From: an uncultured Coriobacteriales bacterium
GTDB taxonomy: Bacteria; Actinomycetota; Coriobacteriia; Coriobacteriales; QAMH01
Length of the DNA stretch: 64,000 nt
Reading direction: 5' to 3'
Assembly (NCBI GenBank): GCA_934646835.1
Contig: CAKUES010000003.1
Span: 62,001 to 126,000 of the forward strand
Position numbers and translations under genes: made by a program. Position 1 is the stretch's first letter, and every line of letters begins with the position of its first letter. The notes beneath the pieces are model-generated. The model made no database searches, was not told the origin of the DNA, and saw nothing but the letters and a program-made list of their open reading frames with translations. Below are positions 41,947 to 50,680 of this stretch, in pieces.

Positions 41947-42822
41947 ATGATGATGAAAGAGACGCAAGCACTCCACTTCACGAAGATGCATGGGTTGGGC
42001 AACGATTACCTCTACGTCTTTGCCGATGAAGTGCCCGCAAACATCGAGGAGCTCTCCATTAAGTACTCCGATCGCCATTTTGGCGTGGGCAGCGACGGCA
42101 TCATCTGCATCCTGCCGAGCAAGGTCGCAGATTTCCAGATGCGCATCTTCAACGCTGACGGCAGCGAGGCGATGATGTGCGGCAACGGCATCCGCTGCGT
42201 GGGCAAGTACGTCTACGACAAGGGCCACACGGACAAGACGACGGTTACCATCGAAACCAAGAGCGGCATCAAGACCCTCGAGCTCAAACTGGGCGACGAC
42301 GGCAAGGTTGCCTTGGTGAGCGTTGAGATGGGCCAGGCCGTTATCGGAGAGCCCGTCATCGCAAGCGCATCTTGCGGTTACTTCTATGACGAGGTGACGC
42401 AGAGCTTTGGTCCCTCCAAGCGCGACCACGACGAGTTTCCCCTGCTGCCTGTCGACATGGGCAACCCCCACGCGGTGATTTTTTGCAACAACGCCGAGAA
42501 AGTCGACATCGAGAAAGTCGGCCCGGCACTCGAGCGCTGCGGCGAGTTTCCCGAGGGCGTCAATGTGGAGTTCGTGCAGGTGCTCGGCAAGAACGAGCTG
42601 CGCATGCGCGTTTGGGAGCGCGGCAGCGGCGTGACGATGGCATGCGGCACGGGTTCTTGCGCAAGCGTTGCCGCGGCGATCTGGGCGCACAAGTGCACGC
42701 GCAACAGCGATGTCACCGTGCATTTGGACGGTGGCGACTTGCTGGTGAGCATCGACCTCGACAACAACGTGACGATGACCGGTCCGGCAGCCTTCATCTG
42801 CGATGGCGTGACGATCGAGTAG
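41947..42822 (+). CDS. dapF: Diaminopimelate epimerase
   Basis: About 291 aa. It interconverts LL- and meso-DAP without a cofactor. Both catalytic cysteines are in place: FNADGSEAMMCGNGIRC and MACGTGSCA. KMHGLGNDYLYV, GVGSDGII and VDMGNPHAV are family blocks. The start is one of three consecutive ATG codons (41947, 41950, 41953), with no strong ribosome site; GTG 41932 is also in frame. It is 84 nt after glnN and upstream of dapL, its substrate-providing partner, though repeats separate dapF from dapL. Confidence 0.94.
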   Translation: MMMKETQALHFTKMHGLGNDYLYVFADEVPANIEELSIKYSDRHFGVGSDGIICILPSKVADFQMRIFNADGSEAMMCGNGIRCVGKYVYDKGHTDKTTVTIETKSGIKTLELKLGDDGKVALVSVEMGQAVIGEPVIASASCGYFYDEVTQSFGPSKRDHDEFPLLPVDMGNPHAVIFCNNAEKVDIEKVGPALERCGEFPEGVNVEFVQVLGKNELRMRVWERGSGVTMACGTGSCASVAAAIWAHKCTRNSDVTVHLDGGDLLVSIDLDNNVTMTGPAAFICDGVTIE

Positions 42823-42856
42823 TGACGCGGCAATGGGCAGCGCGCCGCCCTGTAGT

Positions 42857-42875
42857 GGGGACCCTGTCCCTCCCC
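42857..42875. repeat. Degenerate GGGGAGGGA hairpin (left member of an inverted pair)
   Basis: TGGGGACCCTGTCCCTCCCC: the left stem has lost bases relative to other copies. The partner lies inverted at 42956-42978. Confidence 0.7.
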
Positions 42876-42955
42876 ATATGCGTGGCAAAAAGCAAAGTGG
42901 TTGCGAGCTGGTCGGTAACCCGTTTTCTGCTGCCCAGTGAGCGCGCACGGTTTAT

Positions 42956-42978
42956 GGGGAGGGACAGGGTCCCTCCCC
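42956..42978. repeat. GGGGAGGGA hairpin (right member of an inverted pair)
   Basis: GGGGAGGGAC-AGG-GTCCCTCCCC preceded by GTTTAT and followed by TACGG. Confidence 0.85.
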
Positions 42979-43068
42979 TACGGAGATAATCCGCCTCATC
43001 ATTCCCTTACGAGGAAAGATCACCGCGCCGCGAGACCCATGATGACGATAAGAGAAGGAACAACGTTT

Positions 43069-44259
43069 ATGATCAACGAGAACTACAGCAAGCTGAAGGC
43101 CTCCTACCTGTTTAGGACCATCGACTCCAAGGTCGCCGATTTCAAGGCTGCCAACCCGGATGCCGAGCTGCTCAAGCTCGGCATCGGTGACGTGACCCTG
43201 CCGCTGCCAAGCGCGGTCATCGGCGCCATGCACGACGCCGTTGACGAGCAGGCCGCCAAGGGCAGCTTTCACGGCTACTTGCCGGAGGTCGGCTGCGACT
43301 TCTTCCGCGAGGCGGTCGCCGCCCATTACGCAGAGCGCCGCGTCGCGCTCGAGCAAGGCGAGATCTTCGTCTCCAGTGGTGCATCCGACGACCTCGGCGA
43401 TGTGCTCGACATCTTCAAGCCCGGCATCAAGGCCCTCGTGATTGAGCCCGCCTACCCCGCCTACGTCGACGCCAACGTCATGGCCGGTAACGAGATCGTC
43501 CACTTGCCCTCTGCGGCCGAGGATGACTTCGCTCCCCTGCCCGATGACGCAATCGACGCTGACATCGTCTACCTGTGCTCCCCCAACAACCCCACGGGTG
43601 CGGTCTACACGGCTGACAAGCTCGCTGCCTGGGTCAGGTGGGCCATCGAGAAGCAGGCCGTCATCATCTTCGACGCAGCCTACGAGGCCTTCATCACCGA
43701 CGAGGAGATCCCCCACAGCATCTACGAGATCGAGGGTGCCAAGAAGTGCGCCATCGAGATCTGCTCGCTGTCTAAGACCGCGGGCTTCACTGGCACGCGC
43801 TGCGGCTACACTATCGTGCCGCTCGAGCTTGAGCGCGACGGCCAGAGCATCAACGCCATGTGGGTGCGCAACCGCACGACCAAGACCAACGGCATCTCCT
43901 ACATCCTCCAGCGCGCGGGCGCGGCGGCGCTCTCTGTTGAGGGCATGGCGCAGTGCAAGGCGAACATCGCGGTCTACCAGGCCAATGCCAAGACCCTGAC
44001 CGACGCTCTCGACGAGGCGGGCGTGTGGTACTGCGGCGGGCACAATGCGCCGTATGTGTGGATGCGCTGCCCCGGCGGGCTCACCAGCTGGGAGTTTTTC
44101 GACAAGCTGCTGGGCGAGGCGCAGGTCGTCGGCACGCCGGGTAGCGGTTTTGGCGCTTGCGGCGAGGGCTACTTCCGCCTGACGAGCTTCAACACCCCCG
44201 AGGTCACCGCCGAGGCTGCCAAGCGTCTCAAGGAGCTCTGCGAGAAGCTCGGCGCCTAA
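43069..44259 (+). CDS. dapL: LL-diaminopimelate aminotransferase
   Basis: 396 aa class I PLP aminotransferase that turns tetrahydrodipicolinate into LL-DAP in one step with glutamate. The N-terminus INENYSKLKASYLFRTIDSK, then LLKLGIGDVTLPLPSAVI, is the DapL signature. The PLP lysine is in CSLSKTAGFTGTRCGY, with DAAYEAFI (Asp/Tyr pair), SPNNPTGAVY, and the carboxylate arginine in YFRLTSFN. The start ATG 43069 has AGAAGGA 9 nt upstream; ATG 43039 is a weaker alternative. With dapF upstream it forms a full DapL route that runs in parallel with ddh. Confidence 0.94.
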   Translation: MINENYSKLKASYLFRTIDSKVADFKAANPDAELLKLGIGDVTLPLPSAVIGAMHDAVDEQAAKGSFHGYLPEVGCDFFREAVAAHYAERRVALEQGEIFVSSGASDDLGDVLDIFKPGIKALVIEPAYPAYVDANVMAGNEIVHLPSAAEDDFAPLPDDAIDADIVYLCSPNNPTGAVYTADKLAAWVRWAIEKQAVIIFDAAYEAFITDEEIPHSIYEIEGAKKCAIEICSLSKTAGFTGTRCGYTIVPLELERDGQSINAMWVRNRTTKTNGISYILQRAGAAALSVEGMAQCKANIAVYQANAKTLTDALDEAGVWYCGGHNAPYVWMRCPGGLTSWEFFDKLLGEAQVVGTPGSGFGACGEGYFRLTSFNTPEVTAEAAKRLKELCEKLGA

Positions 44260-44305
44260 AGGCACGTTGTCCCCAGATTGCTGCACGCGATTTGGCATCT
44301 TCGTA

Positions 44306-44328
44306 GGGGAGGGACCCTGTCCCTCCCC
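44306..44328. repeat. GGGGAGGGA hairpin (left member of an inverted pair)
   Basis: Perfect GGGGAGGGAC / GTCCCTCCCC stem. The partner is at 44411-44434. Confidence 0.85.
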
Positions 44329-44410
44329 ATGGGATGTGCGTTTTCGGAAAGGCCCAAAGCGATGTTGAGCGCCATTACAGGCGCTATGTTGTTTCAAAAG
44401 CCAGGCATAT

Positions 44411-44434
44411 GGGGAGGGACTTCGGCCCCTCCCC
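44411..44434. repeat. Variant GGGGAGGGA hairpin with changed centre
   Basis: GGGGAGGG-ACTTCGGC-CCCTCCCC: the apex differs from all other copies but the stem is kept. Confidence 0.8.
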
Positions 44435-44473
44435 TACGATGTCTGCGACATAGGAAGGTTGTGATTCATCCCG

Positions 44474-45898
44474 ATGAGTTCTCTGCGTGAAGAATGCGGT
44501 GTATTCGGCATCTACTCCCCCGAGGAGGGGCCGATCGCCTACCAGGTCAACGCGGGCCTGTGCGCCCTGCAGCATCGCGGCCAGGAAGGCTGCGGCATCG
44601 TCGTCAACAAGGGCGGGCTGTTTACCTCGCACAAGGGGTTGGGTCTGCTGTCCGAGGTCTTTGACGACAAGGTGTTGTCTAAGTTGGGCGATGGCTCTAT
44701 CGGCATCGGGCACGTGCGCTATGGCACGACCGGCGCCAACCAGGTCTGCAATGTGCAGCCCATGGTCGTCAACCACCATAAGGGCCACATGGCGCTCGCG
44801 CACAACGGCAACCTCACCAACGCCGGTCAGCTGCGCCAGGAGCTCGAGCTCGAGGGCTCGATCTTCCACAGCACCTCCGACACGGAGGTCATCTGCTATG
44901 TGATCACCAAGGAACGCTTGAGCGCTGGTTCTATCGAGGAAGCGGCGAGCAGGGCGATGGACAGGCTCGAGGGTGCGTACTCGCTCGTGATGATGTCGCC
45001 GTCCAAGCTCGTCGCGCTGCGTGACAAGAACGGTTACCGTCCGCTGTGCTACGGTACCCTGCCCAACGGCGGCTATGTCGTCTCATCCGAGACCTGCGGT
45101 CTGGACGTCGTAGGCGCTAAGTTTGTCCGCGAGCTCGAACCCGGCGAGATCATGGTCTTCGACAAGCGCGGCTGCAAGAGCATCAAGACCCACTGCGGCA
45201 AGCGTCCCCGTCAGCTCTGCGTCTTCGAAGCCGTGTACTTTGCCCGCCCGGACTCCATCATGGACGGCCACACCATCCACAGCGCGCGCCTGCGCGCCGG
45301 TGCGCTGCTGGCCCAAGAGCATCCGGCGGACGCCGACATCGTCATCGGCGTGCCCGACTCCGGCCTCGACGCGGCACTCGGCTACGCGCGCGAGTCCGGC
45401 ATCCCCTATGAGATCGGCTTCATCAAGAACAAGTACATCGCCCGCACCTTCATCGCGCCCGGTCAGACCAACCGCGAGCAGAAGGTCCGCTTGAAGCTCA
45501 ATCCGGTGCTCGACGCCGTGCGCGGCAAGCGCATCGTGCTCATCGACGACTCCATCGTCCGCGGCACGACGAGCAAGTACATCGTCGCCATGCTGCGCGA
45601 GGCCGGCGCCAAGGAGATCCACATGCGCATCTCCGCTCCGCCTTTTGTGAACCCCTGCTACTACGGCACGGACATCGATTCGCGCGACAACCTCATCGCC
45701 TGCCAGCGCACGGTCGAGGAGATCGCGGATTACATCGGCGCTGACAGCTTGGGTTACCTGAGCGTCGAGGGTGTGAGGACCTTGCTCGGCAACCAGCCGC
45801 ACCTTGGCTACTGCACTGCCTGCTTTGACGGCCACTACGAGGTCGAGCCGCCCGAGGAAGGCGACAAGAACCGCTTTGAGGCGAGCATCAGCATCTAG
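44474..45898 (+). CDS. purF: Amidophosphoribosyltransferase
   Basis: 474 aa. First committed step of purine synthesis (PRPP + glutamine to phosphoribosylamine). The catalytic Cys8 in EECGVFGIY would be exposed by removal of a short propeptide, as in Bacillus-type PurF. QHRGQEGCGIV and GHVRYGTTG belong to the Ntn glutaminase; RIVLIDDSIVRGTTSKYI is the PRPP loop. The cysteine cluster CTACFDGHYEVE at the end is like that of Fe-S-containing PurF enzymes. ATG 44474 has AGGAAGG 14 nt upstream, rather far, but the conserved N-terminus fixes the start. Confidence 0.95.
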   Translation: MSSLREECGVFGIYSPEEGPIAYQVNAGLCALQHRGQEGCGIVVNKGGLFTSHKGLGLLSEVFDDKVLSKLGDGSIGIGHVRYGTTGANQVCNVQPMVVNHHKGHMALAHNGNLTNAGQLRQELELEGSIFHSTSDTEVICYVITKERLSAGSIEEAASRAMDRLEGAYSLVMMSPSKLVALRDKNGYRPLCYGTLPNGGYVVSSETCGLDVVGAKFVRELEPGEIMVFDKRGCKSIKTHCGKRPRQLCVFEAVYFARPDSIMDGHTIHSARLRAGALLAQEHPADADIVIGVPDSGLDAALGYARESGIPYEIGFIKNKYIARTFIAPGQTNREQKVRLKLNPVLDAVRGKRIVLIDDSIVRGTTSKYIVAMLREAGAKEIHMRISAPPFVNPCYYGTDIDSRDNLIACQRTVEEIADYIGADSLGYLSVEGVRTLLGNQPHLGYCTACFDGHYEVEPPEEGDKNRFEASISI

Positions 45899-45920
45899 CT
45901 GCAATCGCGCAGACGTAGGC

Positions 45921-46027
45921 CCATGACACACTTTGTGCCAGTGACATTGTGTGTCATGCCGTGAGCTTGCTGGTTAACGTGGGTCTTCTGTATGACACAC
46001 AATGTCACTGGCACAAAGTGTGTCATG
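45921..46027. repeat. Long palindrome, TGACACA family (complete copy 2)
   Basis: Arms 45921-45958 and 45992-46027, nearly identical to those at 3383-3491, with a 33-nt loop. The right arm has one changed end base. It lies between purF and gltB. Confidence 0.95.
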
Positions 46028-46136
46028 AACTCTTCTCTTCCCTCCACCCTTAACACACACGAAACCGTGCAGAAACGCTGGCGAAAACGCCGCATCATAG
46101 ACTTGAAACTGGTAATTCTTGGATAGGAGCAAGTCT

Positions 46137-49100
46137 ATGAGCAACGCTACAACAAACACGCTGTACGAGCCTCGGTTCGAGCACGACTCCTGCGGTATCG
46201 GCGGCGTTGTGAATATCAAGGGCGAGCGCAGCTATGCCACCGTCGACGACGCGCTGAGCATCGTCGAGAAGCTCGAGCACCGCGCCGGCAAGGACGCCGA
46301 GGGCAAGACCGGCGACGGTGTTGGCATCATCACCCAGGTTCCCTGCGCGCTCTTCAACGCAGTGGCGGTCGAGGAGGGGCTCGTCTCCGCTCCGCAAGAC
46401 GGCAGCGCCGCGTTGGCCGATGACGGCGACCTTGGCGTCGGCGTGTTCTTCTTCCCGCAGGAGCGCGTTGCCCGCATGCAGCTCATGCATGACCTCGAGG
46501 TCATCCTCGAGCGCCGAGGCGTCGAGCTCATCGCATGGCGTGCCGTGCCCACCTGCCCGGAGGTGCTCGGCAAGAAGGCGCTCGACTGCATGCCCTCCAT
46601 CTGGCAGGTCTTTGTCCGCCGCCCCAAGTCCGTCGAGTCCGGCCTGGACTTCGACCGCCTGCTCTACTTGGTGCGCCGTGAGTTTGAGCAGTCCGCGCAG
46701 GGCTCCTACGTCGCGTCCTTCTCCAGCCGCACCATCGTCTACAAGGGCATGTTCCTCGTCGCCCAGCTGCGCAAGTTCTACAGCGACCTCAAGGACAAGC
46801 GCTTCGAGAGCGCCATCGCCCTCGTACACTCGCGCTTCTCGACGAACACCAACCCCAGCTGGGAGCGCGCGCATCCCAACCGCGTGCTGCTGCACAACGG
46901 CGAGATCAACACCATCCGCGGCAACCTCGACCGCATGAACGCGCGCGAGGAGACGATGAGCACACCGGTGTTTGCCGATGAGATGGACTGCGTCATGCCC
47001 GTCGTCAATGCTGACGGCTCTGACTCAGCCATGCTCGACAACACCCTCGAGTTCCTCATGTTCTCCGGCATCGAGCTGCCCAAGGCGGTCATGATGCTCG
47101 TCCCAGAGCCCTGGAGCAAGAACACCAACATCTCCCTGGCGCGTCGCGACATGTACCACTACTACGCGACGATGATGGAGCCGTGGGACGGCCCTGCGGC
47201 GCTGCTGTTCACCGACGGTGTGCTCATGGGCGCCGCGCTCGACCGCAACGGCTTGCGCCCGGCGCGTTACTACGTGACCGACGATGACCGCCTCATCCTC
47301 TCCTCCGAGGTCGGCGTGCTCGACATCCCCGAGGAGCACATCGTCAAGAAGTCGCGCCTCGAGCCCGGCCGCATGCTCGTCGTCGACACCGCGACCGGCA
47401 CCCTGCGCGATGACGAGGACGTCAAGGAGGGCTATGCCGCGCAGCACCCCTACGGCGAGTGGCTCGACTGCCAGCTGACCAAGCTCGACGCCCTGCCCGC
47501 TCCCAAGAAGGGCACCTCCTATTACGCCGATGATGAGCTGCGCCGCCTGCGCAAGGCCTTTGGCTACTCCTACGAGGATCTCTACGACGTCATCTTGCCG
47601 ATGGCGAGAAACGGCGTCGAGCCGACCGCCGCGATGGGCGTCGATACTCCGCTGGCCGTCCTCGACGAGGCCGACCGCTCGCTCTTCGACTACTTCAAGC
47701 AGATGTTCGCCCAGGTCACCAACCCGCCCATCGACTCTATCAGAGAGGAGATTGTCACCGACACGACGGTCTACATGGGCAGCGACGGCAACCTGCTCGA
47801 GGACCGCGCGGACAACTGCCACCTGCTGCAGGTGGACTCCCCCATCCTCACGGAGGTCGAGCTCGACAAGATCAAGGCGCTCAAGCTCCCCAACCTTTCC
47901 TCCGAGGTCATCAGCCTGCTCTACTACAAGAACACGCCGCTTGACGTGGTGCTCGACCGCCTCTTCCTCAACATCGAGAAGGCCTACCACAACGGCGCGA
48001 ACATCATGGTGCTCTCCGACCGCGGCGTCGACGAGAACCACCTCGCCATCCCCTCCCTGCTCGCGGTCTCCGCAGTCGAGCAGTACCTCGTGCGCACCAA
48101 GAAGCGCACGGCGATCTCCGTCGTGCTCGAGAGCGCGGAGCCGGTGAGCGTGCACCACTTCGCGACCTTGCTCGGCTACGGCGCACGCGCTGTGTGCCCT
48201 TACCTCGCACACCAGTGTATCCGCGCCCTGGTCTGGGACGGCACGCTCGACCGCGACCGTTATGTGGCGGTCAAGGCCTACAACGACGCGATCCTCCACG
48301 GCGTGGTCAAGATCTCTGCGAAGATGGGCATCTCCGCGCTGCAGTCCTACCAGAGCTCCCAGATCTTCGAGATCGTGGGCCTGTCCGACGACGTCGTGAA
48401 GAGCTACTTCTCCAATACCGTGAGCCGTGTGGGCGGTATCGGCCTGCCCCAGATCGCGGACATGGTCGCCCATCGCCATCAGGCGGCCTTCGACCCCATG
48501 GGACTTGATGAGGACCTCACCTTGCCGAGCATGGGCTGCCATAAGATGTCGGGTGCGCCGGGTGCGCTCAAGCACATGATCAACCCCTGCACCATTCTGA
48601 TGCTGCAAAAGGCCGCGCGCGAGGGCGACTACGAGAGCTTCAAGCACTACACCGGCATCCTCAACCAGAGCAGCTCTGCCTTCACGCTGCGCGGGCTCAT
48701 GCGCTTTGCCGGTGGCTTGGCGCGCGCCATCCCGCTCGAGGAAGTCGAGCCGGTCGAAAGCATCGTCAAGCGCTTCAAAACCGGTGCGATGAGCTATGGC
48801 TCCATCTCGCAGGAAGCCCACGAGTGCCTGGCGATCGCGATGAACCGCCTGGGCGGCAAGAGCAACTCCGGTGAGGGCGGCGAGATGCCCGAGCGCCTGG
48901 GCACCGAGCGCAACAGCGCTATCAAGCAGGTCGCCAGCGGACGCTTTGGTGTGACGAGCGAGTACCTGGTGAGCGCCAAGGAAATCCAGATCAAGATGGC
49001 CCAGGGTGCCAAGCCCGGCGAGGGCGGTCATCTGCCCGGTGGCAAGGTCTGGCCGTGGATCGCCAAGACGCGCTACTCCACGCCCGGCGTCTCCCTCATC

Positions 49101-50678
49101 TCTCCCCCGCCGCACCACGATATCTACTCTATCGAGGACTTGGCGGAGCTCATCTACGACCTCAAGAACGCGAACAAGGACGCGACCATCGCTGTCAAGC
49201 TCGTGAGCGAGGCCGGCGTGGGTACGATTGCGGCAGGCGTTGCCAAGGCCGGCGCCGAGACAGTGCTCGTCTCCGGCTACGACGGCGGCACGGGCGCCGC
49301 TCCCCGCAGCTCCATCAGCGGCGCGGGCCTTCCCTGGGAACTCGGCGTGTCCGAGGTCCATCAGACGCTCATCCAAAACGGGCTGCGCTCCCACGTCCGC
49401 ATCGAGGCTGACGGAAAGCTCATGACCGGCCGCGATGTGGCGGTGGCGGCGGCACTCGGCGCCGAGGAGTTTGGGTTTGCGACCGCGCCGCTTATCGCCA
49501 TGGGCTGCGACATGATGCGCGTGTGCAACCTCGATACCTGCCCCGTGGGCATCGCCACCCAAAACCCGCGCCTGCGCAAGAACTTCACCGGCAAGCCTGA
49601 GCACGTCATGAACTTCATGCGCTTTATCGCCGAGGAGCTGCGCGAGATACTGGCCAGCCTGGGCCTGCGCACGCTCGACGAGCTCGTCGGCCGTACAGAC
49701 CTGCTCGAGGTCAACGACGCGCGCTGCACGGGTAACGCCGCCACAGTCGAAATCGATCGTATCATCGCACCCGGCGAGGGCGAAAACGTCCTCTACAATC
49801 CGGCGGACACCTACGACTTCAAGCTCGAGGAGACGCTCGACGCCAAATACCTGCTGCCGATTTTGGGTAAGAAGGGCAAGCGCAAGGCGGTGCACGAGTT
49901 CGCCATCAGCAGCACGGACCGCGCCTGCGCGACCTTGTTTGGTGCGGAGTTGACTCGCCGTTTTGGCACGAGCCTGGCCGATGACAGCTACCACTTCAAG
50001 TTCAAGGGTGGTGCGGGCCAGTCCTTTGGCGCCTTTACGCCCAAGGGCCTCACGCTCGAGCTTGAAGGAGACAGCAACGATTACTTTGGCAAGGGGCTTT
50101 CCGGCGCGGAGCTTGTCGCGTATCCCAGTAAGGCGAGCACGCTGCGCTCCGAGGACAACGTCATCATCGGCAACGTCGCGCTCTACGGTGCGACGAGCGG
50201 CAGGGCCTTCATCAGCGGTCGTGCGGGCGAGCGCTTCTGCGTGCGCAACTCCGGTGCCACGGCGGTTGTTGAGGGTGTTGGCGACCATGGCTGCGAGTAC
50301 ATGACGGGCGGTGTGGTCGTCATCCTCGGCACCACGGGACGCAACTTCGCGGCAGGCATGAGCGGCGGCATCGCCTACGTCTTCGACGCAGCGCACGACC
50401 TTTACCTGCGCACCAACAAGGAGCTCGTCGCCATCGAGGAGCTGAGCCAGACCGAGGACATCAGCACGCTCAAGGAGCTTATCGCCGAGCATGCCGAGCG
50501 TACCGGCTCTAAGCTCGCGCACGAGATGCTTGCTGATTTCGACGAGCGCGTGCACGACTTCAAGAAGGTCATCCCGCATGCCTATCGCAAGATGACTGCT
50601 TTGATCAACGACAACATTCGCCAAGGTATGGACCCCGAGGCCGCGGCCACCAAGGCGTTTCTTGAGAGGGGTGAGTAG
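46137..50678 (+). CDS. gltB: Glutamate synthase large (alpha) subunit
   Basis: 1513 aa, full length. It transfers the amide of glutamine to 2-oxoglutarate. The N-terminal Ntn glutaminase has a catalytic Cys in EHDSCGIGGVV after a short propeptide. The central and FMN-binding synthase domains contain GGKSNSGEGGEMPERLG, AQGAKPGEGGHLPG and SGYDGGTGAAPRSSI. The 3Fe-4S cysteines are in MRVCNLDTCPVGIATQ. The C-terminal beta-helix (GGVVVILGTTGRNFAAGMSGG) is complete. The start ATG 46137 has AGGAG 7 nt upstream. gltD follows after 2 nt, so the two subunits are translationally coupled. Confidence 0.98.
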   Translation: MSNATTNTLYEPRFEHDSCGIGGVVNIKGERSYATVDDALSIVEKLEHRAGKDAEGKTGDGVGIITQVPCALFNAVAVEEGLVSAPQDGSAALADDGDLGVGVFFFPQERVARMQLMHDLEVILERRGVELIAWRAVPTCPEVLGKKALDCMPSIWQVFVRRPKSVESGLDFDRLLYLVRREFEQSAQGSYVASFSSRTIVYKGMFLVAQLRKFYSDLKDKRFESAIALVHSRFSTNTNPSWERAHPNRVLLHNGEINTIRGNLDRMNAREETMSTPVFADEMDCVMPVVNADGSDSAMLDNTLEFLMFSGIELPKAVMMLVPEPWSKNTNISLARRDMYHYYATMMEPWDGPAALLFTDGVLMGAALDRNGLRPARYYVTDDDRLILSSEVGVLDIPEEHIVKKSRLEPGRMLVVDTATGTLRDDEDVKEGYAAQHPYGEWLDCQLTKLDALPAPKKGTSYYADDELRRLRKAFGYSYEDLYDVILPMARNGVEPTAAMGVDTPLAVLDEADRSLFDYFKQMFAQVTNPPIDSIREEIVTDTTVYMGSDGNLLEDRADNCHLLQVDSPILTEVELDKIKALKLPNLSSEVISLLYYKNTPLDVVLDRLFLNIEKAYHNGANIMVLSDRGVDENHLAIPSLLAVSAVEQYLVRTKKRTAISVVLESAEPVSVHHFATLLGYGARAVCPYLAHQCIRALVWDGTLDRDRYVAVKAYNDAILHGVVKISAKMGISALQSYQSSQIFEIVGLSDDVVKSYFSNTVSRVGGIGLPQIADMVAHRHQAAFDPMGLDEDLTLPSMGCHKMSGAPGALKHMINPCTILMLQKAAREGDYESFKHYTGILNQSSSAFTLRGLMRFAGGLARAIPLEEVEPVESIVKRFKTGAMSYGSISQEAHECLAIAMNRLGGKSNSGEGGEMPERLGTERNSAIKQVASGRFGVTSEYLVSAKEIQIKMAQGAKPGEGGHLPGGKVWPWIAKTRYSTPGVSLISPPPHHDIYSIEDLAELIYDLKNANKDATIAVKLVSEAGVGTIAAGVAKAGAETVLVSGYDGGTGAAPRSSISGAGLPWELGVSEVHQTLIQNGLRSHVRIEADGKLMTGRDVAVAAALGAEEFGFATAPLIAMGCDMMRVCNLDTCPVGIATQNPRLRKNFTGKPEHVMNFMRFIAEELREILASLGLRTLDELVGRTDLLEVNDARCTGNAATVEIDRIIAPGEGENVLYNPADTYDFKLEETLDAKYLLPILGKKGKRKAVHEFAISSTDRACATLFGAELTRRFGTSLADDSYHFKFKGGAGQSFGAFTPKGLTLELEGDSNDYFGKGLSGAELVAYPSKASTLRSEDNVIIGNVALYGATSGRAFISGRAGERFCVRNSGATAVVEGVGDHGCEYMTGGVVVILGTTGRNFAAGMSGGIAYVFDAAHDLYLRTNKELVAIEELSQTEDISTLKELIAEHAERTGSKLAHEMLADFDERVHDFKKVIPHAYRKMTALINDNIRQGMDPEAAATKAFLERGE

Positions 50679-50680
50679 CC

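Noticed and set aside
47025..50624. A 3.6-kb open frame antisense to gltB
   Set aside because: The sense strand encodes a full-length GltB with all motifs. The antisense frame is a by-product of strong GC codon bias and has no ribosome site or recognisable domain.
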